Below are positions 45,788-56,939 of a DNA stretch of 64,000 bases, in pieces. Source of the stretch: Macrostomum hystrix. Its lineage: Eukaryota; Platyhelminthes; Macrostomidae. The position numbers were made by a program, and so were the translations under genes. The number at the start of each line of letters is the position of its first letter. Positions within the stretch are counted from its first letter, which is position 1. The notes under the pieces are model-generated. The model made no database searches. It was not told the DNA's origin and saw nothing but the letters and a program-made list of their open reading frames with translations. The stretch covers positions 10,002,001-10,066,000 of the forward strand of contig CATNEN010000038.1 in NCBI GenBank assembly GCA_950097015.1, read 5' to 3'.

Positions 45788-46715
45788 CGCGGTAACTCTA
45801 ACAGGTGAGCTCAGTTCAAAGCCTGTGTGTCTAACAGGTGAGCTCAGTTCAAAGCCTGTGTGTCTAACAGGTGAGCTCAGTTCAAAGCCTGTGTGTCTAA
45901 CAGGTGAGCTCAGTTCAAAGCCTGTGTGTCTAACAGGTGAGCTCAGTTCAAAGCCTGTGTGTCTAACAGGTGAACTCAGTTCAAAGCCTGTGTGTCTAAC
46001 AGGTGAGCTCAGTTCAAAGCCTGTGTGTCTAACAGGTGAGCTCAGTTCAAAGCCTGTGTGTCTAACAGGTGAGCTCAGTTCAAAGCCTGCATGGTTTACA
46101 CAGCCTGTGTGTCTAACAGGTGAGCTCAGTTCAAAGTCTGTGTGTCTAACAGGTGAGCTCAGTTCAAAGCCTGTGTGTCTAACAGGTGAGCTCAGTTCAA
46201 AGCCTGTGTCTAACAGGTGAGCTCAGTTCAAAGCCTGTGTGTCTAACAGGTGAGCTCAGTTCAAAGCCTGTGTCTAACAGGTGAGCTCAGTTCAAAGCCT
46301 GTGTGTCTAACAGGTGAGCTCAGTTCAAAGCCTGCATGGTTTACACAGCCTGTGTGTCTAACAGGTGAGCTCAGTTCAAAGTCTGTGTGTCTAACAGGTG
46401 AGCTCAGTTCAAAGTCTGTGTGTCTAACAGGTGAGCTCAGTTCAAAGCCTGTGTGTCTAACAGGTGAGCTCAGTTCAGAGTCTGTGTGTCTAACAGGTGA
46501 GCTCAGTTCAGAGTCTGTGTGTCTAACAGGTGAGCTCAGTTCAGAGTCTGTGTGTCTAACAGGTGAGCTCAGTTCAAAGCCTGTGTGTCTAACAGGTGAG
46601 CTCAGTTCAAAGCCTGTGTCTAACAGGTGAGCTCAGTTCAAAGCCTGTGTGTCTAACAGGTGAGCTCAGTTCAAAGCCTGTATGGTTTACACAGCCTGTG
46701 TCTAACAGTTGAGCT
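45788..46715. repeat. 33-bp minisatellite carrying a splice donor in every unit
   Basis: About 27 units of TCTAACAGGTGAGCTCAGTT plus CAAAGCCTGTGTG. Variants are TCAGAGTCTG, shorter 29-bp units, and interruptions with CATGGTTTACACAGCC near 46090, 46340 and 46690. Each unit contains CAG/GTGAGC, a strong 5' splice-site consensus. The unit reads as an 11-residue repeat (LTGELSSKPVC) in one frame, which alone is not evidence of coding. Confidence 0.95.
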
Positions 46716-46958
46716 CAATTCAATTCAGCAAGGGAGAGGATAATATTCCTGTTTCTGATTGATGCTCTGATGATGAAATTGTAAAAATTTCATTCCAGCG
46801 GAGGTGGGGACGATTGGAGAGGAAAAAATATAATATTAACAAATAGACTAGGTTATCATCTATCATCTTTCTGAGTAGCCTGGATGTAGTGCTGCATAGA
46901 CAGACAGACAGGATGGGGTTGAGCGAGATTTGCCGGACCCCATGGAGGCAGCAGGCGT

Positions 46959-46963
46959 CCAAT
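46959..46963 (+). promoter_or_regulatory. Possible CCAAT box
   Basis: GTCCAATCAGA lies about 110 bp before the ATG of the 47072 gene in a more GC-rich stretch. Position and sequence fit a CCAAT box, but no other core element confirms it. Confidence 0.3.
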
Positions 46964-47071
46964 CAGAATCGCTCTCGCCCAATTTTTGTCATACCCGCCC
47001 GGACGATGGAATAAGAACAGCCGCGGCCGGCGCTGTCCACTGCTCCCACGCTCTCCGCAGAGACCATCGCC

Positions 47072-47689
47072 ATGCCCAACAGCTGGGATATATTCCTCGG
47101 CGATTCCATCGTGATCCTGGTTGTGGCCATTGGCGCGCTGATCCTGCTGGCCTACTGCCTGTTCCGCTGCTGCTCCGGGGGCAACATCGCCAACTCCGAG
47201 GGCGTCCAGAAACTCGTCGAAGACGACGACGATGACGACGAGGATGACGACGTAGAAGAAGACGACGAGCGAGACGGTGTGGACGAGCTGGACGACAGCG
47301 TCGGCGATGATCGACGACGTCGACGGTTCGCGTCGGCAACGGCGCGCAGTTTTGACTGCGAAGCGTTCGTGCTTGACGACGCCGATGTCACCGCTGCCGC
47401 CGCCGAGGCTGACGACGAGGCTAACCTCGGCGAGGGCTACTATTATTCTGGCGTCGACGCAACGGTGCGAGCGCCAGCCAGTCGACGTCACGCTGCGGTC
47501 GATGCAGACGTAGGTGTCGTCTGCCACGGAGAGACAGCCGGCCTGTTGGCAGGCTCGCCGATGGAGGCCGAGACCAATCTGGATGCGGCTGCGGCGGCTT
47601 CCAGCCGGGTCCGGCCGGCAGCCACCATCGTGCGCCTCTGCCAGCCCTGCGGCGAAGCTGTCGACCCGGCGAATGCAGAGTTTCTCTGA
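47072..47689 (+). CDS. Putative single-pass membrane protein with acidic tract (205 aa)
   Basis: I do not recognise a family. The start has a good context (CATCGCCATGC). Residues 1-11 are a short polar N-terminus. Residues 12-32 (SIVILVVAIGALILLAYCLF) form one clear membrane segment, followed by RCC, a possible palmitoylation site. Residues 50-75 are almost all Asp/Glu, followed by a basic RRRRR. The rest is Ala/Asp-rich with low complexity (ATVRAPASRR, LDAAAAASSR). Third-position GC is high, as in the other exons here. The start near a membrane segment without a cleavable signal suggests a signal-anchor protein with a cytosolic tail. The GAC-rich tract could also have expanded as a microsatellite within the gene. 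A single coding exon is assumed. Confidence 0.55.
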   Translation: MPNSWDIFLGDSIVILVVAIGALILLAYCLFRCCSGGNIANSEGVQKLVEDDDDDDEDDDVEEDDERDGVDELDDSVGDDRRRRRFASATARSFDCEAFVLDDADVTAAAAEADDEANLGEGYYYSGVDATVRAPASRRHAAVDADVGVVCHGETAGLLAGSPMEAETNLDAAAAASSRVRPAATIVRLCQPCGEAVDPANAEFL

Positions 47690-47794
47690 GATCCCTGAAC
47701 GTTGTTGTATAATGTGAGCATTTTTCTCGCCTAAGAAATCTGATGGCTTTCATTTGATTTGGTTCTGATTCTGATTCATGAGTTCGAGTGATTG

Positions 47795-47885
47795 TGGCCG
47801 CCCTCCAGTCCATGAACTGAGCAGATGTACACAGCTTTTGCATGCTTTTGGTGTCACTGGCTGCACACCCGACCCGATTATTAAA
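47795..47885 (+). repeat. SINE-A 3' end remnant
   Basis: GTGGCCGCCCTCCAGTCCAT through CACTGGCTGCACACCCGACC corresponds to the last third of SINE-A, strongly diverged. Confidence 0.6.
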
Positions 47886-48039
47886 AAAACACTTTAGTTT
47901 TGTGCGACTACGGTTATTTCGTTGTTTGCCAATTATAATTGCCTGTCAAATGTTTGGAATAGAAATGTGGCTTTTATGTTGTTAATATGAGAGTTGTAAT
48001 CTTCAAAATAATATAAAATGTGACGAGGTGGAGGACAGG

Positions 48040-48910
48040 ATATTCAATGAGAGAGGCAAGGAGACAGACAAGGAGAGAGACAGGGTGGGAGACAGGGAGA
48101 GAGGCAGGGAGAGAGGCGGGGAGAGAGACAGGGAGAGAGACAGGGAGAGAGGCGGGGAGAGAGGCAGGGAGAGAGGCGGGGAGAGAGACAGGGAGAGAGA
48201 CAGGGAGAGAGACAGGGAGATAGACAGGGAGATAGACAGGGAGAGAGACAGGGAGAGAGACAGGGAGAGAGACAGGGAGAGTGGTGGGGAGAGAGACGGA
48301 GAGAGACAGCGACAGACAGGGTGAGAGAGTGTGAGAGACAGGGAGAGAGACAGGGACAGAGGCAGGGACAGAGGCAGGACAGAGGCAGGACAGAGACAGG
48401 GACAGAGGCAGGGACAGAGGCAGGACAGAGGCAGGACAGAGGTAGGGACAGAGGCAGGACAGAGGTAGGGACAGAGGCAGGACAGAGGTAGGGACAGAGG
48501 CAGGACAGAGGCAGGACAGAGGCAGGGACAGAGGCAGGGACAGAGGCAGGACAGAGGCAGGACAGAGGTAGGGACAGAGGCAGGACAGAGGCAGGGACAG
48601 AGGCAGGGACAGAGGCAGGACAGAGGTAGGGACAGAGGCAGGACAGAGGCAGGACAGAGGCAGGGACAGAGGTAGGGACAGAGGCAGGACAGAGGTAGGG
48701 ACAGAGGCAGGACAGAGGTAGGGACAGAGGCAGGACAGAGGTAGGGACAGAGGTAGGACAGAGGCAGGGACAGAGGCAGGGACAGAGGCAGGACAGAGGC
48801 AGGAAAGAGGTAGGGACAGAGGCAGGACAGAGGTAGGGACAGAGGCAGGACAGAGGCAGGACAGAGGCAGGGACAGAGGCAGGGACAGAGGCAGGACAGA
48901 GGCAGGGGAC
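48040..48910. repeat. Purine-rich GACAGGGA / GGACAGAGGCA array
   Basis: The left half is GGGAGAGAGACA and GGGAGAGAGGC units. The right half (from about 48350) is GGACAGAGGCA with GTAGGGACAGA variants, 12-14 bp each. Frames on both strands are open through it (Leu/Pro/Ser-rich on minus) and are discounted. Confidence 0.95.
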
Positions 48911-49217
48911 AACGCTTCGAGACTGGAGAGAGAAAGAGAAGCTGAAGGCATATAATAAATGTAAAACGCTGTCTGTTTTATCCTACAGTTTCGCATGCTT
49001 ACACAGCCTGTCTGTTGATTGTAAAATTGTTCTATTGTATTTCTTACAAGCGTTTTGGTAGCAAAATTGTTGTATTGTATTTTTGTTTCAATTAAAGTAT
49101 AAGATTTTTGTCATATGAAATAAATAGATGTGAATATTTCTTGTACCGTGCTTCGTTTCGTTAATGTGTTTTGAAAATACGGGCTCGTAGCTTTGATTTT
49201 TACGAGCATTACTGAAG
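48911..49217. other. AT-rich spacer
   Basis: No gene. It contains a short repeated segment, AAAATTGTTSTATTGTATTT, near 49024 and 49062. Confidence 0.4.
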
Positions 49218-49710
49218 GCGTAGACGGCACTGGAGGGTGTGAAGTGTGACAGCACTGGAGGGTGTGAGGTGTGGCACTGGCGGGTGTGAAGTGTGGCATG
49301 GAGGGTGTGAAGTGTGGCATGGAGGGTGTGGAGTGTGGCATGGAGGGTGTGAAGTGTGGCACTTATGGGTGTGAAGTGTGGCACTTAAGGGTGTGAAGTG
49401 TGGCAGCACTGGAGGGTGTGAAGTGTGACACTGGAGGGTGTGAAGTGTGGCAGCACTGGAGGGTGTGAAGTGTGACACTGGAGGGTGTGAAGTGTGGCAT
49501 GGAGGGTGTGAAGTGTGGCATGGAGGGTGTGAAGTGTGGCATGGAGGGTGTGAAGTGTGACAGCACTGGAGGGTGTGAGGTGTGGCACTGGAGGGTGTGA
49601 AGTGTGGCATGGAGGGTGTGAAGTGTGGCATGGAGGGTGTGAAGTGTGGCATGGAGGGTGTTAAGTGTGACACTGGAGGGTGTGAAGTGGCACTGCAGGG
49701 GTGAAGTGTG
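49218..49710. repeat. 21-27-bp minisatellite
   Basis: Units of GGAGGGTGTGAAGTGTGGCA plus T, alternating with longer units that insert GCACT or CAGCACT. Confidence 0.95.
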
Positions 49711-50394
49711 GCTCACAAAGTGGTAATCAAAGGATAAGCAAAACAGAGAAAACTAAAGTCATTTTAGACTGCCGGAAAGAAATATTGCAGGAAACTGGCG
49801 GCGAATTTTGAGAAAATCGTAGAATGAGCACGTTGTTTTTTCATGCGATCTTCGCTCTATATATTATGTAATAGCTTATATATATATATATATATATACA
49901 GATATTTGTTTATTTACTGCCCCAGCGACCCGGTGTCGACTTGAATTTCGAATTTATTTCCCCGAGAAGGAAAGAGATTGAGGGAAGGATAAGGTCTGGT
50001 TTAAAGCTGCATAGGAGATCCTCAACCAACTCTTGGGATAGAGGAATGAAGGGAGTTAGATGGATAAGGGTAGCCTGAGCTCCATATGAGCAGATGCGCT
50101 TCGTTGATTAACGGAAATGACGTGGGACCAATGCCATAGGATTGGTCAGCGAATCGGTGCGAGTCAAGTCAACAAGTCTCAAAGTGCCTGCTAATTATGC
50201 TAATTAGCTCAGTTGATAATTAGCCTCTGAACTAGTTATGCAGCGAAAATTGACCTGATCTGAGCTGTACGCAATGGGCAGAATTTAAATGTACTTAATT
50301 TATGATTAATATATTGAATGAATTTCAGAGAAGCAAGTTAGAAACACACGTGGAGAAAAAGACTGAAGTCTAAGAGTCTGAGTCAGAGGAACAC
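49711..50394. other. Spacer with a short TA repeat
   Basis: Unique sequence including a TA dinucleotide run at about 49877-49899. No exon was recognised. Confidence 0.5.
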
Positions 50395-51720
50395 GTAGAG
50401 ACAGAGTCTGAGAGACAGAGAGACAGAGAGATAGAGGGACATAGGGACAGAGGGACAGAGGGACAGAGGGACAGAGGGACAGAGGGACAGAGAGATAGAG
50501 AAATAGATCAGATAGAGAGACAGAGAGATAGAGAGATAGAGAGATAGTGAGATAGATCAGATAGAGAGACAGAGAGACAGAGAGATAGAGAGATAGATCA
50601 GATAGAGAGACAGAGAGACAGAGAGATAGAGAGATAGATCAGATAGAGAGACAGAGAGACAGAGAGATAGAGAGATAGATCAGATAGAGAGACAAAGAGA
50701 CAGAGAGACAGAGAGATAGATCAGATAGAGAGACAGAGAGACAGAGAGATAGAGAGATAGATCAGATAGAGAGACAAAGAGACAGAGAGACAGAGAGATA
50801 GATCAGATAGAGAGACAGAGAGACAGAGAGATAGAGAGATAGATCAGATAGAGAGACAGAGAGACAGAGATACAGAGGGACAGAGGGACAGAGGGACAGA
50901 GGGACAGAGAGACAGAGGGACAGAGAGACAGAGGGACAGAGGGACAGAGGGGCAGAGGGACAGAGGGACAGAGGGACAGAGGGACAGAGGGACAGAGGGA
51001 CAGAGAGACAGGGGGACAGAGGGACAGAGGGACAGAGGGACAGAGGGACAGAGAGATAGAGAAATAGATCAGATAGAGAGACAGAGAGATAGATCAGATA
51101 GAGAGACAGAGAGATAGAGAGATAGATCAGATAGAGAGACAGAGAGACAGAGAGACAGAGAGATAGAGAGATAGTGAGATAGATCAGATAGAGAGACAGA
51201 GAGACAGAGAGATAGAGAGATAGATCAGATAGAGAGACAGAGAGACAGAGAGATAGAGAGATAGATCAGATAGAGAGACAAAGAGACAGAGAGACAGAGA
51301 GATAGATCAGATAGAGAGACAGAGAGACAGAGAGATAGAGAGATAGATCAGATAGAGAGACAGAGAGACAGAGATACAGAGGGACAGAGGGACAGAGAGA
51401 CAGAGGGACAGAGAGACAGAGGGACAGAGGGACAGAGGGGCAGAGGGACAGAGGGACAGAGGGACAGAGGGACAGAGGGACAGAGAGACAGGGGGACAGA
51501 GGGACAGAGGGACAGAGGGACAGAGGGACAGAGGGACAGAGGGACAGAGGGACAGAGGGACAGAGGGACAGAGGGACAGAGGGACAGAGGGGCAGAGAGA
51601 CAGATGGACAGAGGGACAGAGGGACAGAGGGACAGAGGGACAGAGGGACAGAGGGACAGAGGGACAGAGGGACAGAGGGGCAGAGAGACAGATGGACAGA
51701 GGGACAAAAAGACTGGGAGA
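50395..51720. repeat. GACAGAGA/GATAGAGA compound microsatellite
   Basis: 8-bp units (GACAGAGG, GACAGAGA, GATAGAGA) and a recurring 12-bp AGATAGATCAGA form blocks. A block of several hundred bases is duplicated: the run after GACAGAGATACAGAGGGACA occurs near 50863 and 51367 with the same order of variants. The plus strand is purine-rich with regular pyrimidines. Confidence 0.95.
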
Positions 51721-51917
51721 CAGAGAGAAAGACATAGAGGCAGAGAAACAGAGAGACAGTGATACAGATAGAGACATTGAGCAGATAGAGAGATAACAGA
51801 TTAGAAATAGCAGATAGAGAGATAGCAGATAGGGAGAGACAGTGGGACATAAAATGAAAGTTGAGTAGAAGAATGCTGCAGGATAAAATCGAGAATGCCA
51901 ACAAAGCAGTCTGGCAG

Positions 51918-51965
51918 TCTGGCAGGCAGGCAGGCAGGCAGTCATGCAGGCAGGCAGGCAGGCAG
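51918..51965. repeat. CAGG tetranucleotide repeat
   Basis: Two runs of (CAGG) interrupted by CAGTCATG. Confidence 0.9.
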
Positions 51966-52539
51966 CTCGCGTGCTGCAGGCTTATTGCGTGTCGTTGGCT
52001 GGCGATGACTGTGAATTAGAGGTATGTTCCACGTGGAGTGGCAGGTAGGGCCTGGATGGCAGTGATGATAATCTCTGTAATCGGACAGCGCCTTCCCCAT
52101 GGGAAAGAGGTGAAATTTTCCGTGAAGTCGCGCTCACCTGAGTTTCGACAGCGGTCCGGGGCCATTAGCGCCGCGCAGTCCGCTTCGGGCGTGTAGAGAG
52201 GGGATTGAATTTTTGATTGCACGTCGCGATGGGCAAGGCAGGACAGGTGACAAGGGATTTGAATGGCTAATCCCGCCTGTACAGTATACATAATCTATCC
52301 GCAGACTGCCAGCTTAAAGCAGATGAGGGCTGACATCGAATTTCCTTAGTATAATCCGCCATTATTTACTTACTTTCAAAGGAAATGTGTGACACCAACC
52401 TGCTGCTGCTTTCACCAAAGCGTCCACCAAAACCTTTTCAGTCGGCTGTCCTAAAAAAGTTAAAAAGGATTCACGCAAACACTAGTGGCTATTGAAAAAG
52501 CGCTCCCCACGACCCTCTATATATTCATCTCTTTTCGCA
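51966..52539. other. Spacer between GA and TC arrays
   Basis: Fairly GC-rich unique sequence. A minus-strand frame here has one good donor (CTCAG/GTGAGC) but no recognised family, so no exon is called. Confidence 0.4.
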
Positions 52540-53345
52540 TTCTCTTCCTCTCCAAACTCTATTTCTCCCCCACATCTCTCTTTCTTCCAATCTCTCTCTC
52601 CCCAACTCTCTTTCTCCCCATCTCTCTTTCTCCCCATCTCTCTCTTTCTTCAAGACTCTCTCTTTCTTCCCAACTCTCTGTCTCCCCACCTCTCTCTTTC
52701 TCCCATCTCTCTCTATTTCTCCCCAACTCTCTTTCTCCCCATCTCTCTTTCTCCCCATCTCTCTCTTTCTCCCCAACTCTCTTTCTCCACATCTCTCTCT
52801 TTCTCCCCACCTCTCTCTTTCTCCCCAACTCTCTCTTTCTCCCATCTCTCTCTATTTCTCCACATCTCTCTCTTTCTCCCCATCTCTCTCTTTCTCCCCA
52901 ACTCTCTTTCTCCCTAACTCTTTTTCTCCCCATCTCTCTCTTTCTCTCCAACTCTCTCTTTCTCCGCATCTCTCTCTTTCTCCCCAACTCTCTCTTTCTC
53001 CCCATCTCTCTCTTTCTCCCCATCTCTCTCTTTCTCCCCAACTCTCTCTTTCTCGCCACCTCTCTCTTTCTCGCCACCTCTCTCTTTCTCCCCACCTCTC
53101 TCTTTCTCCCCATCTCTTTCTCCCCAACTCTCTCTTGCTCCCCAACTCTCTTTCTCCCCACCTCTCTCTTTCTCCCCATCTCTCTCTTGCTCCCCAACTG
53201 TCTCTTTCTCCCATCTCTCTCTATTTCTCCACATCTCTCTCTTTCTTCCCATCTCTCTCTTTCTCCCCATCTCTCTCTTTCTTCCCATCTCTCTTTCTCT
53301 CCATCTCTCTATTTCTCCCCATCTATCTCTCTCTTTCTCTCCTTC
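52540..53345. repeat. Pyrimidine-rich CTCTCTTTCTCCCCA array
   Basis: Units of 14-18 bp (TCTCTCTTTCTCCCCA with ACTCT, TCCATCT and CGCCACC variants). The plus strand is almost pure pyrimidine, opposite to the purine-rich array 0.8 kb to the left. Confidence 0.95.
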
Positions 53346-53929
53346 TTCCCTGTCGAAGAATATAAAAATATTCGAAATATTGGCAAATTTAATTTTAACC
53401 TCTGCGCTTCTTCTTTACCGCGTCAGTGCCTTGGATTGGAGGTACTCTCTCCTCTCTCCCCTTCGCCCCATCTCTCTCAGTTACTATAATTCTGCCCCTG
53501 ACCTAGCAAATGATCAATTATACAGGAATCGTGCGGCAGCTGAATTAATGGCCATATTATGATTGCACATCCACTTTTTTATTATCGTTGGCTCATTATT
53601 AACGAAATAATGCAGCATGGGACAATGGTCCTAAAATGTATTTTTTTATGGATAGTTTCCCAGATCCACAGGTTCAGCATTGCTAATGCTTTCTGCCGCT
53701 CCGTGGTCTTAAAATGTCGATAAAGTACGTGTACAAAAAATGTCCCCATGAGGTCTAGCTGATAGAGGTGCATTGTGGTGTTTTTTGCTCACAATATTAT
53801 ACATTAGAGGATCGTATCAGACATGTAGGAGATCTGCTTGCCAGTGCTTGGCTTGTATTTTTTCCGCATGGCAACCATGGTTGTTTAATGTCATGAACCA
53901 ATGACTTCACTGGCTCGAAATCAGTTTCG
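53346..53929. other. Unique spacer
   Basis: No supported gene or repeat was seen. Confidence 0.4.
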
Positions 53930-54345
53930 AATATCTATTGGATGTCTATCTAGTGATATCTATTGGATGTCTATCTAGTGATATCTATTGGATGCCTCTC
54001 TAATAATATCTATTGCGTGCCTATCTTATAATATCTATCGGATGTCTATCTAATGATATCTATTGGAGGTCTATCTAATTATAACTATCGGATATCTATC
54101 TAGTGATATCTATTGGATGTCTATCTAATTATATCTATCGGATATCTATCTAGTGATATCTATTGGATGTCTATCTAATTATATCTATCGGATATCTATC
54201 TAGTGATATCTATTGTATGTCTATCTAATCATATCTATCGGATGTCTATCTAGTGATATCTATTGGATGCCTCTCTAATAATATCTATTGGGTGCCTATC
54301 TTATAATATCTATCGGATGTCTATCTAATGATATCTATTGTATCT
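53930..54345. repeat. 25-bp minisatellite
   Basis: About 16 units of GATATCTATTGGATGTCTAT plus CTAGT, with AATGA, AATTAT and CTCTCTAATA variants. The pattern at the start (about 53985-54060) recurs at the end (about 54265-54340). Confidence 0.94.
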
Positions 54346-55060
54346 CTATGTGGTTAATAAAATTAGTTTACCATCAGCAGCATGACATATGACTTTAGTC
54401 TACCGGTCATGAGTTCCAAATAGCCAATAATGATCTTATTTCTAACCAACAGAGTGCCACTAGGAGTACATTAAATATTTATCAAGAGTACACCAATGCA
54501 AGGCTTTGAAATATTTAGGTTCTTCATCTCAGCCAGCGAAATCTATAGTATTACTGTAGTTCCTGATCAATAGCAAATAGCATTGAGGTTCCTACTTATT
54601 GAGCTTGGAGATGCAGAGCTATAGAAAATTGCTGCCATTTTTATAATCATTTATACGTATTCATTTATATAATAATAAGCCTATATATGATCGCGAGGGC
54701 GAGTCTAAGGACCTCGCTGTTGAGACCAAGGGCGCGCGAGGAAAAAGAGCTGCAATTTAATTAACTCGATCCTCGCAAACGGCATTAAAATCATTTCCAC
54801 TAGTTTTCCCACGACTCAAAATTCGACGGATTTTCTACGAGGCTAGAAATGAAAACAAGCTATTGACCAGGAAGGAACCTCCGGATAATTTCGGCTTGCT
54901 CACGAACTCAATTATGATTAAAACAAATTTGCGTGGGCCATGTCAGATCCGAACTTGAAATATACTTTGCTTAACTCTTATTATTCAATTTTTATTCATC
55001 ACAAAACCAAAACACTTTTTTCCGAAAGACGAGATATTTGTTATACACTCGTATGTAGGC
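54346..55060. other. AT-rich spacer
   Basis: No supported gene was seen. Confidence 0.4.
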
Positions 55061-55064
55061 ACAA

Positions 55065-56225
55065 GCATGAAGACAAGCTTGACACAAGCTTGAAGACACA
55101 AGCTTGACACAAGCATGAAGACAAGCTTGACACAAGCTTGAAGACACAAGCTTGAAGACACAAGCTTGACACAAGCTTGAAGACAATAATGTCTGTTGTG
55201 ACACAAGCTTGACACAAGCTTGAAGACAATAATGTCTGTTGTGACACAAGCTTGACACAAGCTTGAAGACAATAATGTCTGTTGTGACACAAGCTTGACA
55301 CAAGCTTGAAGACAATAATGTCTGTTGTGACACAAGCTTGACACAAGCTTGAAGACAATAATGTCTGTTGTGACACAAGCTTGACACAAGCTTGAAGACA
55401 ATAATGTCTGTTGTGACACAAGCTTGACACAAGCTTGAAGACAATTCGGACAGCTGTGACACAAGCTTGAAGACAATTCGGACAGCTGTGACACAAGCTT
55501 GAAGACAATTCGGACAGCTGTGACACAAGCTTGAAGACAATTCTGACAGCTGTGACACAAGCTTGAAGACAATGCTGACAGCTGTGACACAAGCTTGAAG
55601 ACAATGCTGACAGCTGTGACACAAGCTTGAAGACCACTCTGACAGCTGTGACACAAGCTTGAAGACAATGCTGACAGCTGTGACACAAACTTGAAGACAA
55701 TGCTGACAGCTGTGACACAAGCTTGAAGACCACTCTGACAGCTGTGACACAAGCTTGAAGATAATGCTGACAGCTGTGACACAAGCTTGAAGACAATTCT
55801 GACAGCTGTGACACAAGCTTGAAGACAATGCTGACAGCTGTGACACAAGCTTGAAGACAATGCTGACAGCTGTGACACAAGCTTGAAGACAAAGCTGACA
55901 GCTGTGACACAAGCTTGAAGACAATGCTGACAGCTGTGACACAAGCTTGAAGACAATGCTGACAGCTGTGACACAAGCTTGAAGACAATTCGGACAGCTG
56001 TGACACAAGCTTGAAGACAATGCTGACAGCTGTGACACAAGCTTGAAGACAATTCTGACAGCTGTGACACAAGCTTGAAGACAATTCGGACAGCTGTGAC
56101 ACAAGCTTGAAGACCATTCGGACAGCTGTGGCACAAGCTTGAAGACAATTCGGACAGTTGTGACACAAGCTTGAAGACCATTCGGACAGCTGTGACACAA
56201 GCTAGAAGACCACTCTGACAGCTGA
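55065..56225. repeat. Two-part minisatellite, 43-bp then 32-bp units
   Basis: 55185-55440 has 43-bp units (AATAATGTCTGTTGTGACAC then AAGCTTGACACAAGCTTGAA plus GAC). 55440-56225 has 32-bp units (GACAGCTGTGACACAAGCTT plus GAAGACAATTCG). Both share ACACAAGCTTGAAGACA, so one arose from the other. All three minus-strand frames are open across most of it, which marks these frames as non-coding. Confidence 0.95.
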
Positions 56226-56684
56226 GGCAGCGCTAAACAATAATTTGTTTCCATAATACAGCCTTCAAATTAAAATAATATTAAAAAGCCAACAAAACAA
56301 GTATTTAAAACGCCAATGGTAAAAACAATGATTTGCGTTTTCTAAAGGATTGCTACCTGGAAACCAGAATTTATTTATAAACTGTAATTAATCGTTTGGA
56401 GCAAAAGTTGTACAGGCGGAACTAAAGGGAGCGCAGGCGTTTAAGCAAAGCAATAAAAGAAATAAAAAGCTTCAAACTAAGGACAAGTTTGCATAAAAGT
56501 TCGCTTAACAGTTTTAATAACAGGCAACTAAAATTGTAATTCTTTTGTTTAACACAGAGATGGAGTAGAAATCGAAAGAGCAGACAAGAACAAAATAACC
56601 AGCACTAAAGCATTATATATAGATAATCTAGGCAACACACAAATTGCTGCTGCTAGGAGGAAGCAACGGTCAGCCGAAGCACTC

Positions 56685-56939
56685 TTAGTCTCTTGTTATT
56701 TGGTCCACTTGGCACTCGCTCTCTAGCCCAATAACAGCTAGGCTGCTCAAGAGAGCTTTCAGAGACGAGGATGCAATAGAGAAGCGTGGGAAAATAGCCT
56801 CACCATCCTCATCAGGCATCTCCCAATCGGCCCGGGCTAGGATCAGAACGGAACTGAACTCAAATTCTTCAAATCCCATTTCCCACTTAAGTAAAAGTAA
56901 AGCGGGCTCTCTGCTATCAGCAATGGCCTTCCGAACCAT
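56685..56939 (-). CDS. Unrecognised 84-aa reading frame
   Basis: The frame has balanced, protein-like composition (ALLLLKWEMGFEEFEFSSVL, then ADWEMPDEDGE, ending QVDQITRD) and stays open upstream as NLGERDEIVEERE for about 15 codons before a stop. No family was recognised, and no clear acceptor was found upstream. It could be the last exon of another gene, a small protein, or chance within UTR sequence. Confidence 0.3.
   Translation of the reverse strand: MVRKAIADSREPALLLLKWEMGFEEFEFSSVLILARADWEMPDEDGEAIFPRFSIASSSLKALLSSLAVIGLESECQVDQITRD

Noticed and set aside
45746-45802. Possible small exon between a good acceptor and CAG/GTGAGC (reads GILAGGFLPGKFVFRGNSNR)
   Set aside because: Protein-like, but too short to assign, with no partner exon found on either side. 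Kept only as a note for the 33-bp array.
47974-48996. 340-aa Leu/Pro/Ser-rich minus-strand frame
   Set aside because: Entirely translation of the GGACAGAGGCA array; no start context, splice sites or unique domain.
52016-52291. 91-aa minus frame with an internal CTCAG/GTGAGC donor
   Set aside because: A single donor without a convincing acceptor or recognised domain is not enough to call an exon.
52485-53489. 334-aa Ser/Leu/Pro-rich plus-strand frame
   Set aside because: Translation of the CTCTTTCTCCCCA array; the opposite strand is open as well.
54985-56254. Three overlapping minus-strand frames of about 400 aa with repeated SSLCHSCQ
   Set aside because: All three frames are open at once because the 32/43-bp units have no stops, and there is no unique sequence. 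This is a tandem array, not a gene.
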